In this document: piece after piece, positions 9,990 through 18,567 of the stretch | How the letters are laid out: every line of letters starts with the position of its first letter | How positions within the stretch are numbered: position 1 is the first letter of the stretch | Made by a program: the position numbers and the translations under genes | Notes under the pieces: model-generated | Told to the model about the DNA's origin: nothing | The model's input: the letters and a program-made list of their open reading frames with translations, nothing else | Database searches by the model: none | Assembly: GCF_025751495.1 (NCBI RefSeq) | Contig: NZ_JAOWKZ010000002.1 | Span: forward strand, 850,001 to 914,000 | Source: Albidovulum litorale | Lineage (GTDB): Bacteria > Pseudomonadota > Alphaproteobacteria > Rhodobacterales > Rhodobacteraceae | DNA length: 64,000 nucleotides | Direction of reading: 5' to 3'

Positions 9990-11417
9990 TCAGAATTGCA
10001 TGTAGACGAAGGCTTCGCTCTGCCAGCGGCCAAGGAATATCAGTGCGAAGAGACAGGCATACCAGATGAGCCAGCGCAGGGCGCGCGGCGCGGCGGCGAA
10101 GCGGTCCTCGATGCCGTGGCGTTCCAGCACGGTCTCGACGGCAAGCAGAGCGGCGATGAGACTGCCGAGTAACACATGCTCGGAGGTGAAGGGATAGCGG
10201 GGCAGAAGCGAGGGCAGTTCTGGCAGATTTTGCCAGATGCGCGTCAGGATCATCGTGGCGTCGCCGAGGTTGCCCGCGCGGAAGAACACCCAACTGATCA
10301 AGATCAGATGAAACACCACTAAGACGGCAAGCGCCGTGTGTATCTTGGCCGCCCAGGTCTTGCCAAGCAGTTTCCGAAACCTCTTCCGCACAGGATTGAG
10401 CGCCCGTTCACCCCAAATATAAATTCCATTCAGGAGGCCCCAGACGATGAACCCCCAGCCAATGCCGTAGCCCAGCCCGGCATGCCAAATGCCGCTAAGC
10501 ATGAACACGATCATCAGCCCTGCATACATCCGCCAGGTTTTTCGGTCCGGTCCAGCGATGGGGTAATAGACGTAGTCGCGGAACCAGTCTGCGAGCGAGA
10601 CATGCCAGCGCCGCGACCAGAACTCTCCGATCGAATGCGCAAAATACGATCGGCGAAAGTTCTCGGACAGGTTGATCCCGAACAGCCTCGACGTTCCGCG
10701 TGCGATATCGGTATAGCCAGAGAAATCACAATAGATCTGGAAGGCGAAAAAGTAGCTCGCGATGATCAGTTCGAGCGGCACTGCATAGGCCGGGATGGCA
10801 TAGGTGCGATCGACAAAGGGCGCGAGGTTGTCGGCGATCACAACCTTCTTGACGAGACCCCAGAGAATGAGCTGGCATCCGGTCGCGAATTGCGGCCAGG
10901 TCAGCGGCGACGTGTCGGTCAACTCGTTCACGAACGGCCCGATCCGCTCAATCGGCCCGGCGAGGATCTTTGGGAACCAGGTCAGATAGAGCACGTCCTG
11001 CGCATCGTTCGGCTGTGCACCAGGGTCGCGATATCGGTCGATGATAAGCGCAATGGCAGTGAAGGCGTAGAAGGAGAAGCCGACAGGGGAGGTCAGGCCG
11101 AGCGCCGGCAAGGCCCCGGTGCCTGCGGCAAGCGGATCATAGTATTTCAAGAGACCCATCAGCGCGAGTATAGCGAGCGTCCCACTCCAAAGCGCCAAGC
11201 ACCGCACGACCGGTGACTCGGCCTTTAGCACGTGCCCGACGATCAGGACTATGATGACGATTGCGCTGAGATGGATGAGATTCTCCAACCCGAAACTGCC
11301 GTAGAAGACGATGCTGGCGAGAACCAGCCATGGCAGCCGAAATCGCACGGGCAAACGCCAGAAGATGACGACCGCGATCGGCAGGAACAACAGGAATTCG
11401 AGCGTGTTGAACAGCAT
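9990..11417 (-). CDS. MBOAT-family O-acyltransferase (AlgI-like)
   Basis: A 475-aa polytopic membrane protein starting MLFNTLEFLLFLP, as AlgI/DltB-type MBOAT proteins do. Family motifs include WFPKILAGPIERI near residue 150, FAFQIYCDFSGYTDIARG near 225 and the catalytic His312 in SGIWHAGLGYG. Known members move an acetyl group across the inner membrane to a periplasmic SGNH partner that modifies a polysaccharide. Here the partner gene follows directly and the upstream neighbour is a c-type cytochrome gene 36 nt away, so both appear to belong to the ThDP/cytochrome operon. Confidence 0.9.
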   Translation of the reverse strand: MLFNTLEFLLFLPIAVVIFWRLPVRFRLPWLVLASIVFYGSFGLENLIHLSAIVIIVLIVGHVLKAESPVVRCLALWSGTLAILALMGLLKYYDPLAAGTGALPALGLTSPVGFSFYAFTAIALIIDRYRDPGAQPNDAQDVLYLTWFPKILAGPIERIGPFVNELTDTSPLTWPQFATGCQLILWGLVKKVVIADNLAPFVDRTYAIPAYAVPLELIIASYFFAFQIYCDFSGYTDIARGTSRLFGINLSENFRRSYFAHSIGEFWSRRWHVSLADWFRDYVYYPIAGPDRKTWRMYAGLMIVFMLSGIWHAGLGYGIGWGFIVWGLLNGIYIWGERALNPVRKRFRKLLGKTWAAKIHTALAVLVVFHLILISWVFFRAGNLGDATMILTRIWQNLPELPSLLPRYPFTSEHVLLGSLIAALLAVETVLERHGIEDRFAAAPRALRWLIWYACLFALIFLGRWQSEAFVYMQF

Positions 11418-11453
11418 CGAGGAACGCCCTCCATCGCCCCATGGCCTTGCGCC

Positions 11454-12020
11454 TCAGTACGAAGCGCCGCCTGCGCGCAGTTCCGGCGGGATCTGGTCGA
11501 TCGGAATCCCGGCATTGATCACCAGGTAATCCGCCAGCGCCTCGCGCTCGGCGGGCGTTGTCGCGATCTCGACATGGCTGGGCGAGTTCATGGTACGAAG
11601 CCACGCCTCCTGCGTCCGGTCCTGGGTAACGACGACGGTGATGATATGGCAGGACTGGCAGAGCGCCAGTGCCATATCGCGCCCGTCGCGGGGCAGTTCG
11701 GCATCGGCCGCGAGGGGCGCATTCGCGGCGAGGTAATGCGCGAGAGTATCGGTCTGCCAGCTGTCTAGCGCCTCAATCGCAGGCACGTCGGCCTTTGCGG
11801 CCTCCAGACGTCCGCCCCAGGCATCGGCATCGCCGCTTTCCGAAGCGATCGCAGCCTCCAGCACCGCGGACAAGCCATCCGCGCGTGCGTTCTGAAGAAG
11901 TGTTCTGCCGCCCTCCGGGATGAAGTCGAAAACATCCTCCTGCGCCAGCGCGACGGTGGCCATGCCGACCCCGAGCACGACCGTCGCAAGAATTACGGGA
12001 CGGTGGGGAAGCAATCTCAT
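11454..12020 (-). CDS. Exported mono-heme c-type cytochrome, copy 1
   Basis: A 188-aa protein with a Sec-type signal peptide (MRLLPHRPVILATVVLGVGM, cleavage probably after ALA) and one haem-attachment motif CQSCH at residues 121-125. It is a paralog of the adjacent upstream gene: the mature N-terminus (DVFDFIPEGG against DDFAFMPAGG), the haem position and the C-terminal PPEL all match. It probably accepts electrons in the periplasm. It follows copy 2 by 23 nt in the operon with the exported E1 enzyme. Confidence 0.85.
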   Translation of the reverse strand: MRLLPHRPVILATVVLGVGMATVALAQEDVFDFIPEGGRTLLQNARADGLSAVLEAAIASESGDADAWGGRLEAAKADVPAIEALDSWQTDTLAHYLAANAPLAADAELPRDGRDMALALCQSCHIITVVVTQDRTQEAWLRTMNSPSHVEIATTPAEREALADYLVINAGIPIDQIPPELRAGGASY

Positions 12021-12043
12021 TGGCGCGGACTCCCGTCTAAGCG

Positions 12044-12598
12044 TCAGAATCTGAGTTCCGGCGGCACGTCATCGAATTTCAGCGGCATGTTGATGGCGGA
12101 ATAGTGGGCGAAGGTATCACGCTCCACCTCGCTCATCGGGATCTCGGCGTGGAACGGCGCCTTGAAGGTGCCGCGCCAGTTGGTTTCATCCCGGTCCTGC
12201 ATGAGATAGCCGGTGAACAGCGAGTGGCAGAACTGGCACTGGGCGATCGCCAGTTCCTTGCCGTCGGGCGGCAGGAGCCCGGGATCGCCGGTTTCCACGA
12301 GCGACTGCGCCGTTTCAGCGACGACGGGGAAATTCAGCGCGGCATAGCCCGCGAAGGTCTCGATAGCGGCATCCGTGAGGTGGGGATTGCGTTTGCGCGC
12401 CCAGGCGGCCCACTCCTCGGCGCTCGCCTCGCGGGCGGCGGCTTCGGCGAGGCCCGCCGGGTCGCCGGGCAGAAGCGACTCCGAAAGGATTGAACCGCCG
12501 CCGGCCGGCATGAAGGCGAAATCGTCGCCCTGGGCCAGCACAGTCGCGGCCGACAGACCGACCGCGACAACCGCAGACAAGAGCCGCTTAACGCTCAT
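12044..12598 (-). CDS. Exported mono-heme c-type cytochrome, copy 2
   Basis: A 184-aa protein starting MSVKRLL with a signal peptide ending near VLAQ and one haem motif CQFCH, also at residues 121-125. A methionine in INMPLKFDDVPPELR near the end could be the distal haem ligand. Start chosen at 12598 rather than 12613 because the signal peptide begins there. Its 5' end overlaps the YgiT-like gene by 11 nt, which supports one transcript. Confidence 0.85.
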   Translation of the reverse strand: MSVKRLLSAVVAVGLSAATVLAQGDDFAFMPAGGGSILSESLLPGDPAGLAEAAAREASAEEWAAWARKRNPHLTDAAIETFAGYAALNFPVVAETAQSLVETGDPGLLPPDGKELAIAQCQFCHSLFTGYLMQDRDETNWRGTFKAPFHAEIPMSEVERDTFAHYSAINMPLKFDDVPPELRF

Positions 12599-12956
12599 CG
12601 CTCCCGCCTCCATCCCCTCGCCTCGGCGTCTCGAAGATGAAGACCGGCACGATCAGCTCACGTGCCGCCTCAGCAGACGGAAAGCCGCCCCCCTTCAGCA
12701 TGTCTAGCCGCATCGCCGTCTCGTCCTCATAGAACTGCTCGCCGCACTGCCGGCAAACGAAGGCGGGCACGTCCTCGACCACGACAAGCCTGCCGCCGGA
12801 CCAGAGCGCGGTCTTGATCCGGTCACGCGCGAGACGACCGTTGCCGCAGGACTCGCAGCGTGGGGCGGCGGCGTCCACCGGGCCCACCGTCGCCCCCCTG
12901 CCGCGCTCCGCCTCAGCCGACGAGGGCACGGGCCGCTCCTGCGATTCCTTCGGCAT
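12588..12956 (-). CDS. YgiT-type zinc-finger protein
   Basis: A protein of about 122 aa with two CxxC knuckles (CESCGNGRL and CRQCGEQFYED) spaced as in YgiT-type zinc fingers, which occur in MqsA-like antitoxins and stand-alone proteins. No HTH domain and no toxin gene are visible, so an antitoxin role is unsupported. The start is uncertain: ATG at 12956 would overlap the E1 beta gene by 44 nt, and a GTG at 12929 is possible. Its place inside a tight operon suggests a regulatory or metal/assembly role. Confidence 0.65.
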   Translation of the reverse strand: MPKESQERPVPSSAEAERGRGATVGPVDAAAPRCESCGNGRLARDRIKTALWSGGRLVVVEDVPAFVCRQCGEQFYEDETAMRLDMLKGGGFPSAEAARELIVPVFIFETPRRGDGGGSDER

Positions 12957-13884
12957 TCGGACGCATCCAGAGGAACATCTCGGGCGATGCCGGCGGCGGC
13001 GCGTCCGGGAAGGCCACACGCTTGAACTTCGCGCCCTCGACGTTCTCGGCGCAGCGCGCGACGACCTCGGCTCCTGGCGCGAGCGTGTAGTAGGACTGGT
13101 CCACGGTCAGGAGCCGCTTGGTCTTGGCGACCGAGTTGACGAGCGTTTCGGTGTCCATCTCCTTCAGGACCCGCAGGTCGATGACCTCGACCCCCATGCC
13201 CTCGCCCTTGAGCACCTCCGCAGCCTCCAGCACGCCCGGCATGCCGCCGCCAGAGCTGACGATGGTGATGTCGCCCCCTTCCATTCGAACCGCCGCCTTG
13301 TCGAGCGGCACCTCGTAGGGCTCGTCGGGCACTTCCTCGGTCAGGGTGCGAAGGCCAGCCGGGTAGAGATAGACCACCGGATCGGGCGAGCGCAGCGCGG
13401 CGTGCATCATCCCCTTCGCGTCGTACGGCGTGGACGGGATGACCGTCCGCACACCTGGGATGTGCATGTAGAAGCTGTCCTCCTCATAGCAGGAATGCTG
13501 CCCCGCGAAGCCTGGTGTCTGGCCGGTCATCTCAATTACCCAGACGACCGGCATCGAAGCCTTTCCTCCGGTCATGTGGCGGAGCTTTCCTGCGACGTTC
13601 TGGATCACCTCCAGGGGCATCAGCGCGCCCTGATAGGGGATGTAGGTCGCCGAGCGCGAACCGGCGAGACCGGCACCGAGAACGGCCGAGGCCATCCAGT
13701 TTTCGTCGATGCCGGTATTGACCACGCGCTTGCGTCCAAACTCGGTTTCCAGGTTGATCACCGGCAGCCCGGGGTTGGAGGCCACAGGCGGCGTCAGCTC
13801 GAATATCCAGGTCATGGCAGGATCGTCCTGCATTTCCTTCTGCACGGCTTCGAGGACCGCGTACATCCAGCTTTTCTCAGTCAT
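12913..13884 (-). CDS. ThDP-dependent dehydrogenase E1 component, beta subunit
   Basis: A 323-aa transketolase-like protein with the E1 beta fold: pyrimidine-binding domain (ETEFGRKRVVNTGIDENW with the conserved glutamate, about residues 46-63) and the C-terminal transketolase domain (VEVIDLRVLKEMDTETL near 235). Relatives are the beta subunits of pyruvate, branched-chain and acetoin dehydrogenases. It has no signal peptide, so if its alpha partner is exported by Tat, it would have to be carried along in a folded complex. No E2 or E3 gene is nearby. It starts 34 nt after the alpha gene. Confidence 0.88.
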   Translation of the reverse strand: MTEKSWMYAVLEAVQKEMQDDPAMTWIFELTPPVASNPGLPVINLETEFGRKRVVNTGIDENWMASAVLGAGLAGSRSATYIPYQGALMPLEVIQNVAGKLRHMTGGKASMPVVWVIEMTGQTPGFAGQHSCYEEDSFYMHIPGVRTVIPSTPYDAKGMMHAALRSPDPVVYLYPAGLRTLTEEVPDEPYEVPLDKAAVRMEGGDITIVSSGGGMPGVLEAAEVLKGEGMGVEVIDLRVLKEMDTETLVNSVAKTKRLLTVDQSYYTLAPGAEVVARCAENVEGAKFKRVAFPDAPPPASPEMFLWMRPNAEGIAGAARALVG

Positions 13885-13918
13885 GGTCGTGTCCTTTCAG
13901 ATGCGGGGTCGCGGTGGC

Positions 13919-15142
13919 TCAGCCGAACTGGCGTATGGCGACCGTTCCCTCTGCGAAGACGTGCTTTAGGCCGTCCTCGGGCGTGCAAAGCGGCTGCGAG
14001 AGGCCCCATTCGAAGGCCTCCGCGATCTCGGCCTTGACCTCGTCCTCGATCTGGCCGGCGCGGACGTCGTCGAAGACGCCCCAATCGACGAGGATCTTGC
14101 GGGCTATGTCGACCGGATCGCGCTGCATCCAGGCGCGGACTTCGCGCTCAGGCCGGAACGAGGTGATGGCGAGCGGGTCGTAGCCGAAAGCGCCAAGCTC
14201 GCCCTCCTTCGCGCCGGGGGCGCCCCAGTGGTTATAGTAGCGATAGGTCTTCGCCTCGATGAAGGTCGGTCCGCCGCCAGCGCGGGCGCGGTCCACCGCC
14301 TCCTTGGCCACGTTGTAGACCTGCGTCACGTCCTGTCCGTCGACCGTGCGTGCCGGGATGCCGTAGGCGGCAGCGGCGTCGGCGATGTCAGTATGCGGGC
14401 AGGAATAGGAATAATGGGCGTACTGGTGATAGAGGTTGTTCTCGCACACATAGATCAGCGGTAGGTCCAGGATCTTCGCGTTGTTGAGCGTGGAGTGGAA
14501 ATGCGGCGCGGCGTAGTTGCCGTCGCCCGCGAACACCACCGCCACCTGGTCCGATCCCCGCGCCCGGAAGGCGAAGGCGGAACCCGAGGCGATGACGGGC
14601 GCGGGCCCGATCATCCCGTCCGCGCCGATGAAGCCCACCGACGGGTCGGAGATATGCATCTCGGCCGCGTAGCCGCCGTTCATGCCAGTTGCACGGAAGT
14701 CCATTTCGGCGACCATCGTGGGGATATCCACGCCCTTGGCGATGGCGTGACCCGAGGGCCGGTGCGACGAATAGACGAGGTCGATCTGCTCGAACGGCCC
14801 GTCGTTGCGCAGGGCGGCGCAGACGCCGGTCGCAACCGCCTCCTGCCCGGCATAGAAGTGGTTGTAGCCTCGGTAGTCGGGGTTCCCCAACATCTGGTCT
14901 GCCTGGGTGCGTTCATGCCAGCGGATCTTCAGGATGGTCCTGTACATGTCGATAAGCCTGTCGTCTGGCAGGTCCATCGCGTGATAGCCGATGTCGCCAT
15001 TTGCAAGCGCGCGCCGCGTCGAAACCGAAACAGCGGCGCCGGTCAGTGCGGCAAGCTTGAGAAAGCCGCGGCGGCTTTCCGATTCAGGCACGTGACCATC
15101 GTCTTGAGGGTAGGTCACCTCATGTCCGTCATGATCTTTCAT
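13919..15142 (-). CDS. Tat-exported ThDP-dependent dehydrogenase E1 component, alpha subunit
   Basis: A 407-aa protein with a clear twin-arginine signal: SRRGFLK at about residues 23-29, a hydrophobic stretch, then RRALANGD with likely cleavage after ALA near residue 47. The mature part is an E1 alpha subunit: HFYAGQEAVATGVCAALR, the SHRPSGHAIAKGV segment, and the ThDP/Mg motif GDGNYAAPHFHSTLNNAK ending before CENN. Known E1 enzymes are cytoplasmic and pass the acyl group to lipoyl E2; here there is no E2 and two exported cytochromes c follow. First gene of the operon; 212 nt separate it from atpG, presumably holding its promoter. Confidence 0.88.
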   Translation of the reverse strand: MKDHDGHEVTYPQDDGHVPESESRRGFLKLAALTGAAVSVSTRRALANGDIGYHAMDLPDDRLIDMYRTILKIRWHERTQADQMLGNPDYRGYNHFYAGQEAVATGVCAALRNDGPFEQIDLVYSSHRPSGHAIAKGVDIPTMVAEMDFRATGMNGGYAAEMHISDPSVGFIGADGMIGPAPVIASGSAFAFRARGSDQVAVVFAGDGNYAAPHFHSTLNNAKILDLPLIYVCENNLYHQYAHYSYSCPHTDIADAAAAYGIPARTVDGQDVTQVYNVAKEAVDRARAGGGPTFIEAKTYRYYNHWGAPGAKEGELGAFGYDPLAITSFRPEREVRAWMQRDPVDIARKILVDWGVFDDVRAGQIEDEVKAEIAEAFEWGLSQPLCTPEDGLKHVFAEGTVAIRQFG

Positions 15143-15354
15143 TTCGTCCTCCCAACAACAGAGTCAGCACCACCAAGCCAATGAGGCGCTGGGACTGTTT
15201 TTTAGGGTGAACCTTGGGACAAATGTTGTCATTGACGCGCGTCAGTCGACTGCCGAACTGGTCCGATTCGTGATCATCCGCGACCGCGCTCCGGCAGTTC
15301 AGCATGCGAAATGCCCCCAACCATAACAGGCGCTGGCGACCGCCTCTGGCTTCT

Positions 15355-16245
15355 TCACCCGCTCTCGGTTTTGCGCACGGATTCGAAACCAGCGAGAATG
15401 TCGATCAGTTCGCGCGTGATCGCCTCTTGCCGCTTTTGCCGGAACTCTCCCATCAGGCCTTCGCGATGCTCGCCGATATTGCGTTCGGCCCTTTGCATCG
15501 ACGCGAGGCGCGAAGCGTGTTCGCTCGCAAGGGACTCGGCCAGCGCACGGTAAAGCTGGACGAAGATCCGCTGGCCAACGAGCCAGGACAGGAGCTTGCC
15601 GCGTTCCATCCGGTAGATCGGCAGGCGACGCGATGGCCATGAGGCGCGGGCGAGGCCTTCGAGATAATCACACGGCACCGGCAGAAGCTGCCAGTCAGTC
15701 GGTGCACCGGGCCCCATGCCCTCGCGGCGATTGAAGAGTATCGAGACGGTGCCGACGTCGCCCGCTGTCCAGCGTTCGACCTCTACCGCGAGGGCATGGA
15801 CGGTGGACACCAGTCCGCCGACGGAACCAGGTAGGAGAAAAAGCGTGTCAGGGGCGCGGCCGGCCGCCTTGAGCCGCGCTGCGACCCGCTGGCCGACCAC
15901 GCAGAGATGCCGAGGGTTCCCACTGGCTTCGCCGGCCATCCGGTCCAGCGCGAACTGGCCGATCCGGTCGTTGAAGCGCCCGCAGAGGCCCCGGTCTGAA
16001 CCTATGACGATCAAAGCGCAGCCGCGCCGCGTATCGCCCGGCAGGTCCGGTCGGATGCGACCCCCTTCATCACCGAGGACGATCTGCAGCCCGAGCGAGA
16101 TGGTGCGCTCAAAATCCTCCATCGTTTCAACCGCGTGCTCATACTGACGAATGCTCGCGGATGAGAGCGACTTCATCGTACGGACAATGGAATGGATGTC
16201 GCCCGTCGTGCGAAGCCGTGCGGAAAGCGCCTCAAGCGACTGCAT
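15355..16245 (-). CDS. atpG: N-ATPase gamma subunit
   Basis: A 296-aa central-stalk subunit. The N-terminal helix (LRTTGDIHSIVRTMKSLSSA) and the C-terminal helix (MGEFRQKRQEAITRELIDIL) are the paired coiled coil that rotates in the alpha/beta hexamer; SDRGLCGRFN near residue 97 is a family signature. Start taken at 16245 (MQSLEAL) rather than 16278. Last gene of the operon, overlapping atpA by 14 nt. Confidence 0.93.
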   Translation of the reverse strand: MQSLEALSARLRTTGDIHSIVRTMKSLSSASIRQYEHAVETMEDFERTISLGLQIVLGDEGGRIRPDLPGDTRRGCALIVIGSDRGLCGRFNDRIGQFALDRMAGEASGNPRHLCVVGQRVAARLKAAGRAPDTLFLLPGSVGGLVSTVHALAVEVERWTAGDVGTVSILFNRREGMGPGAPTDWQLLPVPCDYLEGLARASWPSRRLPIYRMERGKLLSWLVGQRIFVQLYRALAESLASEHASRLASMQRAERNIGEHREGLMGEFRQKRQEAITRELIDILAGFESVRKTESG

Positions 16246-17791
16246 TGCCGCTCTCCGCTTCCGTGCGCAGGTCTGCAACGGCGGTATCCACCGCGGTCAT
16301 CAACGCGTCGCGGTCCGCGGAATCGAGCTCGGCGCCGCCTTCGATCCCGGCACAAAGATCGGGGCAGGCATCGCGCACCGCCTTTGCCGCGCGGCGGCCC
16401 GCCTCGGCCACACGGTCGGCTGGGATCGTGTCGAAGAGCCCTTCGGTCGCGGCCAGCAGGACGGCGATCTGCGCTGGCACGTCAAGCGGCACATGTTCTG
16501 GCTGTTTCAGAACTTCCCGTACCCGCCGCCCGCGGTTGAGCCGGTTGCGCGTCTCGGCGTCGATCTGTGTACCAAAGCGGGCGAAGGTTTCCAATTCTTC
16601 GAACTGAGCGTAATGAAGGCGAAGGTCGCCCGCCACGGCACGGAAGGCTGGAAGTTGCGCCTTGCCACCGACGCGGCTGACCGAGGTGCCGATGTCGATC
16701 GCGGGAAGCTGGCCCTTCTCGAAAAGCTCGGGTGAAAGATAGATTTGCCCGTCAGTGATCGAGATGAGGTTGGTCGGGATGAAGGCGGAGATGTTCTGAG
16801 CCTGGGTCTCGATCACCGGCAGCGCGGTCAGTGAGCCCCCGCCATGTTCCTCCCGAAGGCGCGTCGAACGTTCGAGAAGTCGGGAGTGAATGTAAAAGAT
16901 GTCGCCGGGATAGGCTTCGCGGCCCGGTGGCCGGCGCAAGAGAAGCGACAGTTCGCGATAGGCACGGGCATGCCGGGTCAGATCGTCGTAAACAATGAGA
17001 ACGTCGCGCCCTTCGTCCATGAAATGCTCGGCCATGGTTGTCGCCGCGTAGGGTGCGATGAACTGCAGCCCCGGTGCATCGTCGCCGCTAGCGACGACGA
17101 CAATACTGCGATCCAGCGCCCCAGCTCTGCGCAGCGTGTCGATCACCCGGGCCACGGCGGAGGCACGTTGACCGATGGCGCAGTAGACCGAGATCACGCC
17201 GCTCTGCTTCTGGTTCAGGATCGCATCGATCGCTATGGAGGTCTTGCCGGATTGCCTGTCGCCGATGATCAGTTCACGCTGGCCGCGGCCAATCGGGACT
17301 GCGGCGTCGATGGCCGTTATGCCGGTCTGGAGGGGCGCGCAGACAGGCGCGCGGCGCATAATCGGCGGCGCGGTGCGCTCCACCGGCGCCCGTTCGTGGC
17401 TGCGAACAGGCCCTCCTCCATCGAGCGGATGGCCTAGAGGATCGACCACACGGCCGAGAAGCGCCGCGCCAACCGGCGTGTCGACGATGCGCCGCATTCG
17501 GTGGACCTTATCGCCGGGCCGGATGCGTTCGGTGCCGCCGAGGACGATGACGCCGACCCGATCCGCTGCGAGGCTCGACGCGATGCCGATGCCGCCACCG
17601 GCGAAGGTCACAAGCTCATCGGCGCACAGGTCCGGGAAGCCGGCAATCCGGGCGATGCCATTGCCGACGCTGAGGACGCGCGCGATGTCGGCGATCTCGA
17701 TCGCAGGTTCGGCTTCCGCGAGCATCCGGTCCATCCGGTCGAATAGGCTCTCGGCGAGACGTTCGGCGATAGTGGGGTTCTCAAGCTGCAT
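16232..17791 (-). CDS. atpA: N-ATPase alpha subunit
   Basis: A 519-aa non-catalytic nucleotide-binding subunit with the P-loop GDRQSGKTS near residue 165 and the alpha-type segment SVSRVGGKAQLPAFRAVAG near 370. Start at 17791 (MQLENPTIAERL), overlapping the end of atpF by 11 nt. In N-type operons alpha precedes gamma and no delta subunit gene is present, as seen here. Confidence 0.94.
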   Translation of the reverse strand: MQLENPTIAERLAESLFDRMDRMLAEAEPAIEIADIARVLSVGNGIARIAGFPDLCADELVTFAGGGIGIASSLAADRVGVIVLGGTERIRPGDKVHRMRRIVDTPVGAALLGRVVDPLGHPLDGGGPVRSHERAPVERTAPPIMRRAPVCAPLQTGITAIDAAVPIGRGQRELIIGDRQSGKTSIAIDAILNQKQSGVISVYCAIGQRASAVARVIDTLRRAGALDRSIVVVASGDDAPGLQFIAPYAATTMAEHFMDEGRDVLIVYDDLTRHARAYRELSLLLRRPPGREAYPGDIFYIHSRLLERSTRLREEHGGGSLTALPVIETQAQNISAFIPTNLISITDGQIYLSPELFEKGQLPAIDIGTSVSRVGGKAQLPAFRAVAGDLRLHYAQFEELETFARFGTQIDAETRNRLNRGRRVREVLKQPEHVPLDVPAQIAVLLAATEGLFDTIPADRVAEAGRRAAKAVRDACPDLCAGIEGGAELDSADRDALMTAVDTAVADLRTEAESGNAVA

Positions 17792-18563
17792 CGGCCGCCT
17801 CGCTGGCCGCGCTGTCGAGGCTTTCGCCGACAAGAGTCTCGATCCGGTCAAGATAGCGGCTGGCGGACCATTCTAGGACCTGGTGGCCAAGTGTCAGGCG
17901 GATGCCGAGAAGTACATCCGCGTCGGTCCGGTATTCGACCTCGATCCCCTCCGCGATATGCTCGTGGACCGCGCGCGTGATGCGCCCGCGCGCGGTCGAG
18001 GCTAGCTCCATGCCGCTTTCGAGCAGAGCGGGTTCGTGCATCTTCACCGCCGCCAGTTCCAACCGCAGACGCTCCTCTTCCCCCAAAGACGCCAGCCGAA
18101 GAGAGAATTCTGTCGCAACCTGATCGGCAAGATCGGTATCGGCGAAGTCCGACAGAATGCGCCGCACGGAATCGCTGACATGGGCGGCCATGCGCTTTTG
18201 CATGTGAAGCGCGATCTCTGCCCGGTTCTCCTTGAGATGGTCGAGCCATGCGGCATGTTTCTGCTCGGCCTCGATGCGCAGTTCCTGTTCCAGACGTTTG
18301 CGCAATGCCTCAGCCTCTTCGTGCACCTTCGCCAATTCGCCCTCTCGGGCATCATCGAGGGTTCGCTGCTGTTGTCGCAGCGTTTCGGCCTCGGCTTCCG
18401 CGTCTTCCCGCGCGTGACGGGCGTCCAAGAGACGATCCGCGATTCGTCTTTCGCGCCGCGCCATCGCGCCGGTGATCGGACCGTAAAGGAAACGCTTTAA
18501 CAGCCAGATGAGGGCGAGGAAATTCACAAGCTGCGCCGCAACGGTCAGCCAATCGATCTGCAC
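17781..18563 (-). CDS. atpF: N-ATPase b subunit (extended)
   Basis: A 260-aa peripheral-stalk protein: one N-terminal helix (IDWLTVAAQLVNFLALIWLL) then a long charged coiled coil to about residue 150 and a C-terminal domain. It is about 100 residues longer than usual b subunits, as typical for N-ATPases, which lack delta. Start is a GTG at 18563, four nt after atpE; an upstream ATG at 18590 would overlap atpE. Confidence 0.9.
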   Translation of the reverse strand: MQIDWLTVAAQLVNFLALIWLLKRFLYGPITGAMARRERRIADRLLDARHAREDAEAEAETLRQQQRTLDDAREGELAKVHEEAEALRKRLEQELRIEAEQKHAAWLDHLKENRAEIALHMQKRMAAHVSDSVRRILSDFADTDLADQVATEFSLRLASLGEEERLRLELAAVKMHEPALLESGMELASTARGRITRAVHEHIAEGIEVEYRTDADVLLGIRLTLGHQVLEWSASRYLDRIETLVGESLDSAASEAADAA

Positions 18564-18567
18564 GATC

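Noticed and set aside
12588-12956. Type II toxin-antitoxin system based on the YgiT domain
   Set aside because: No MqsR-like or other small toxin gene is adjacent and no HTH is present.
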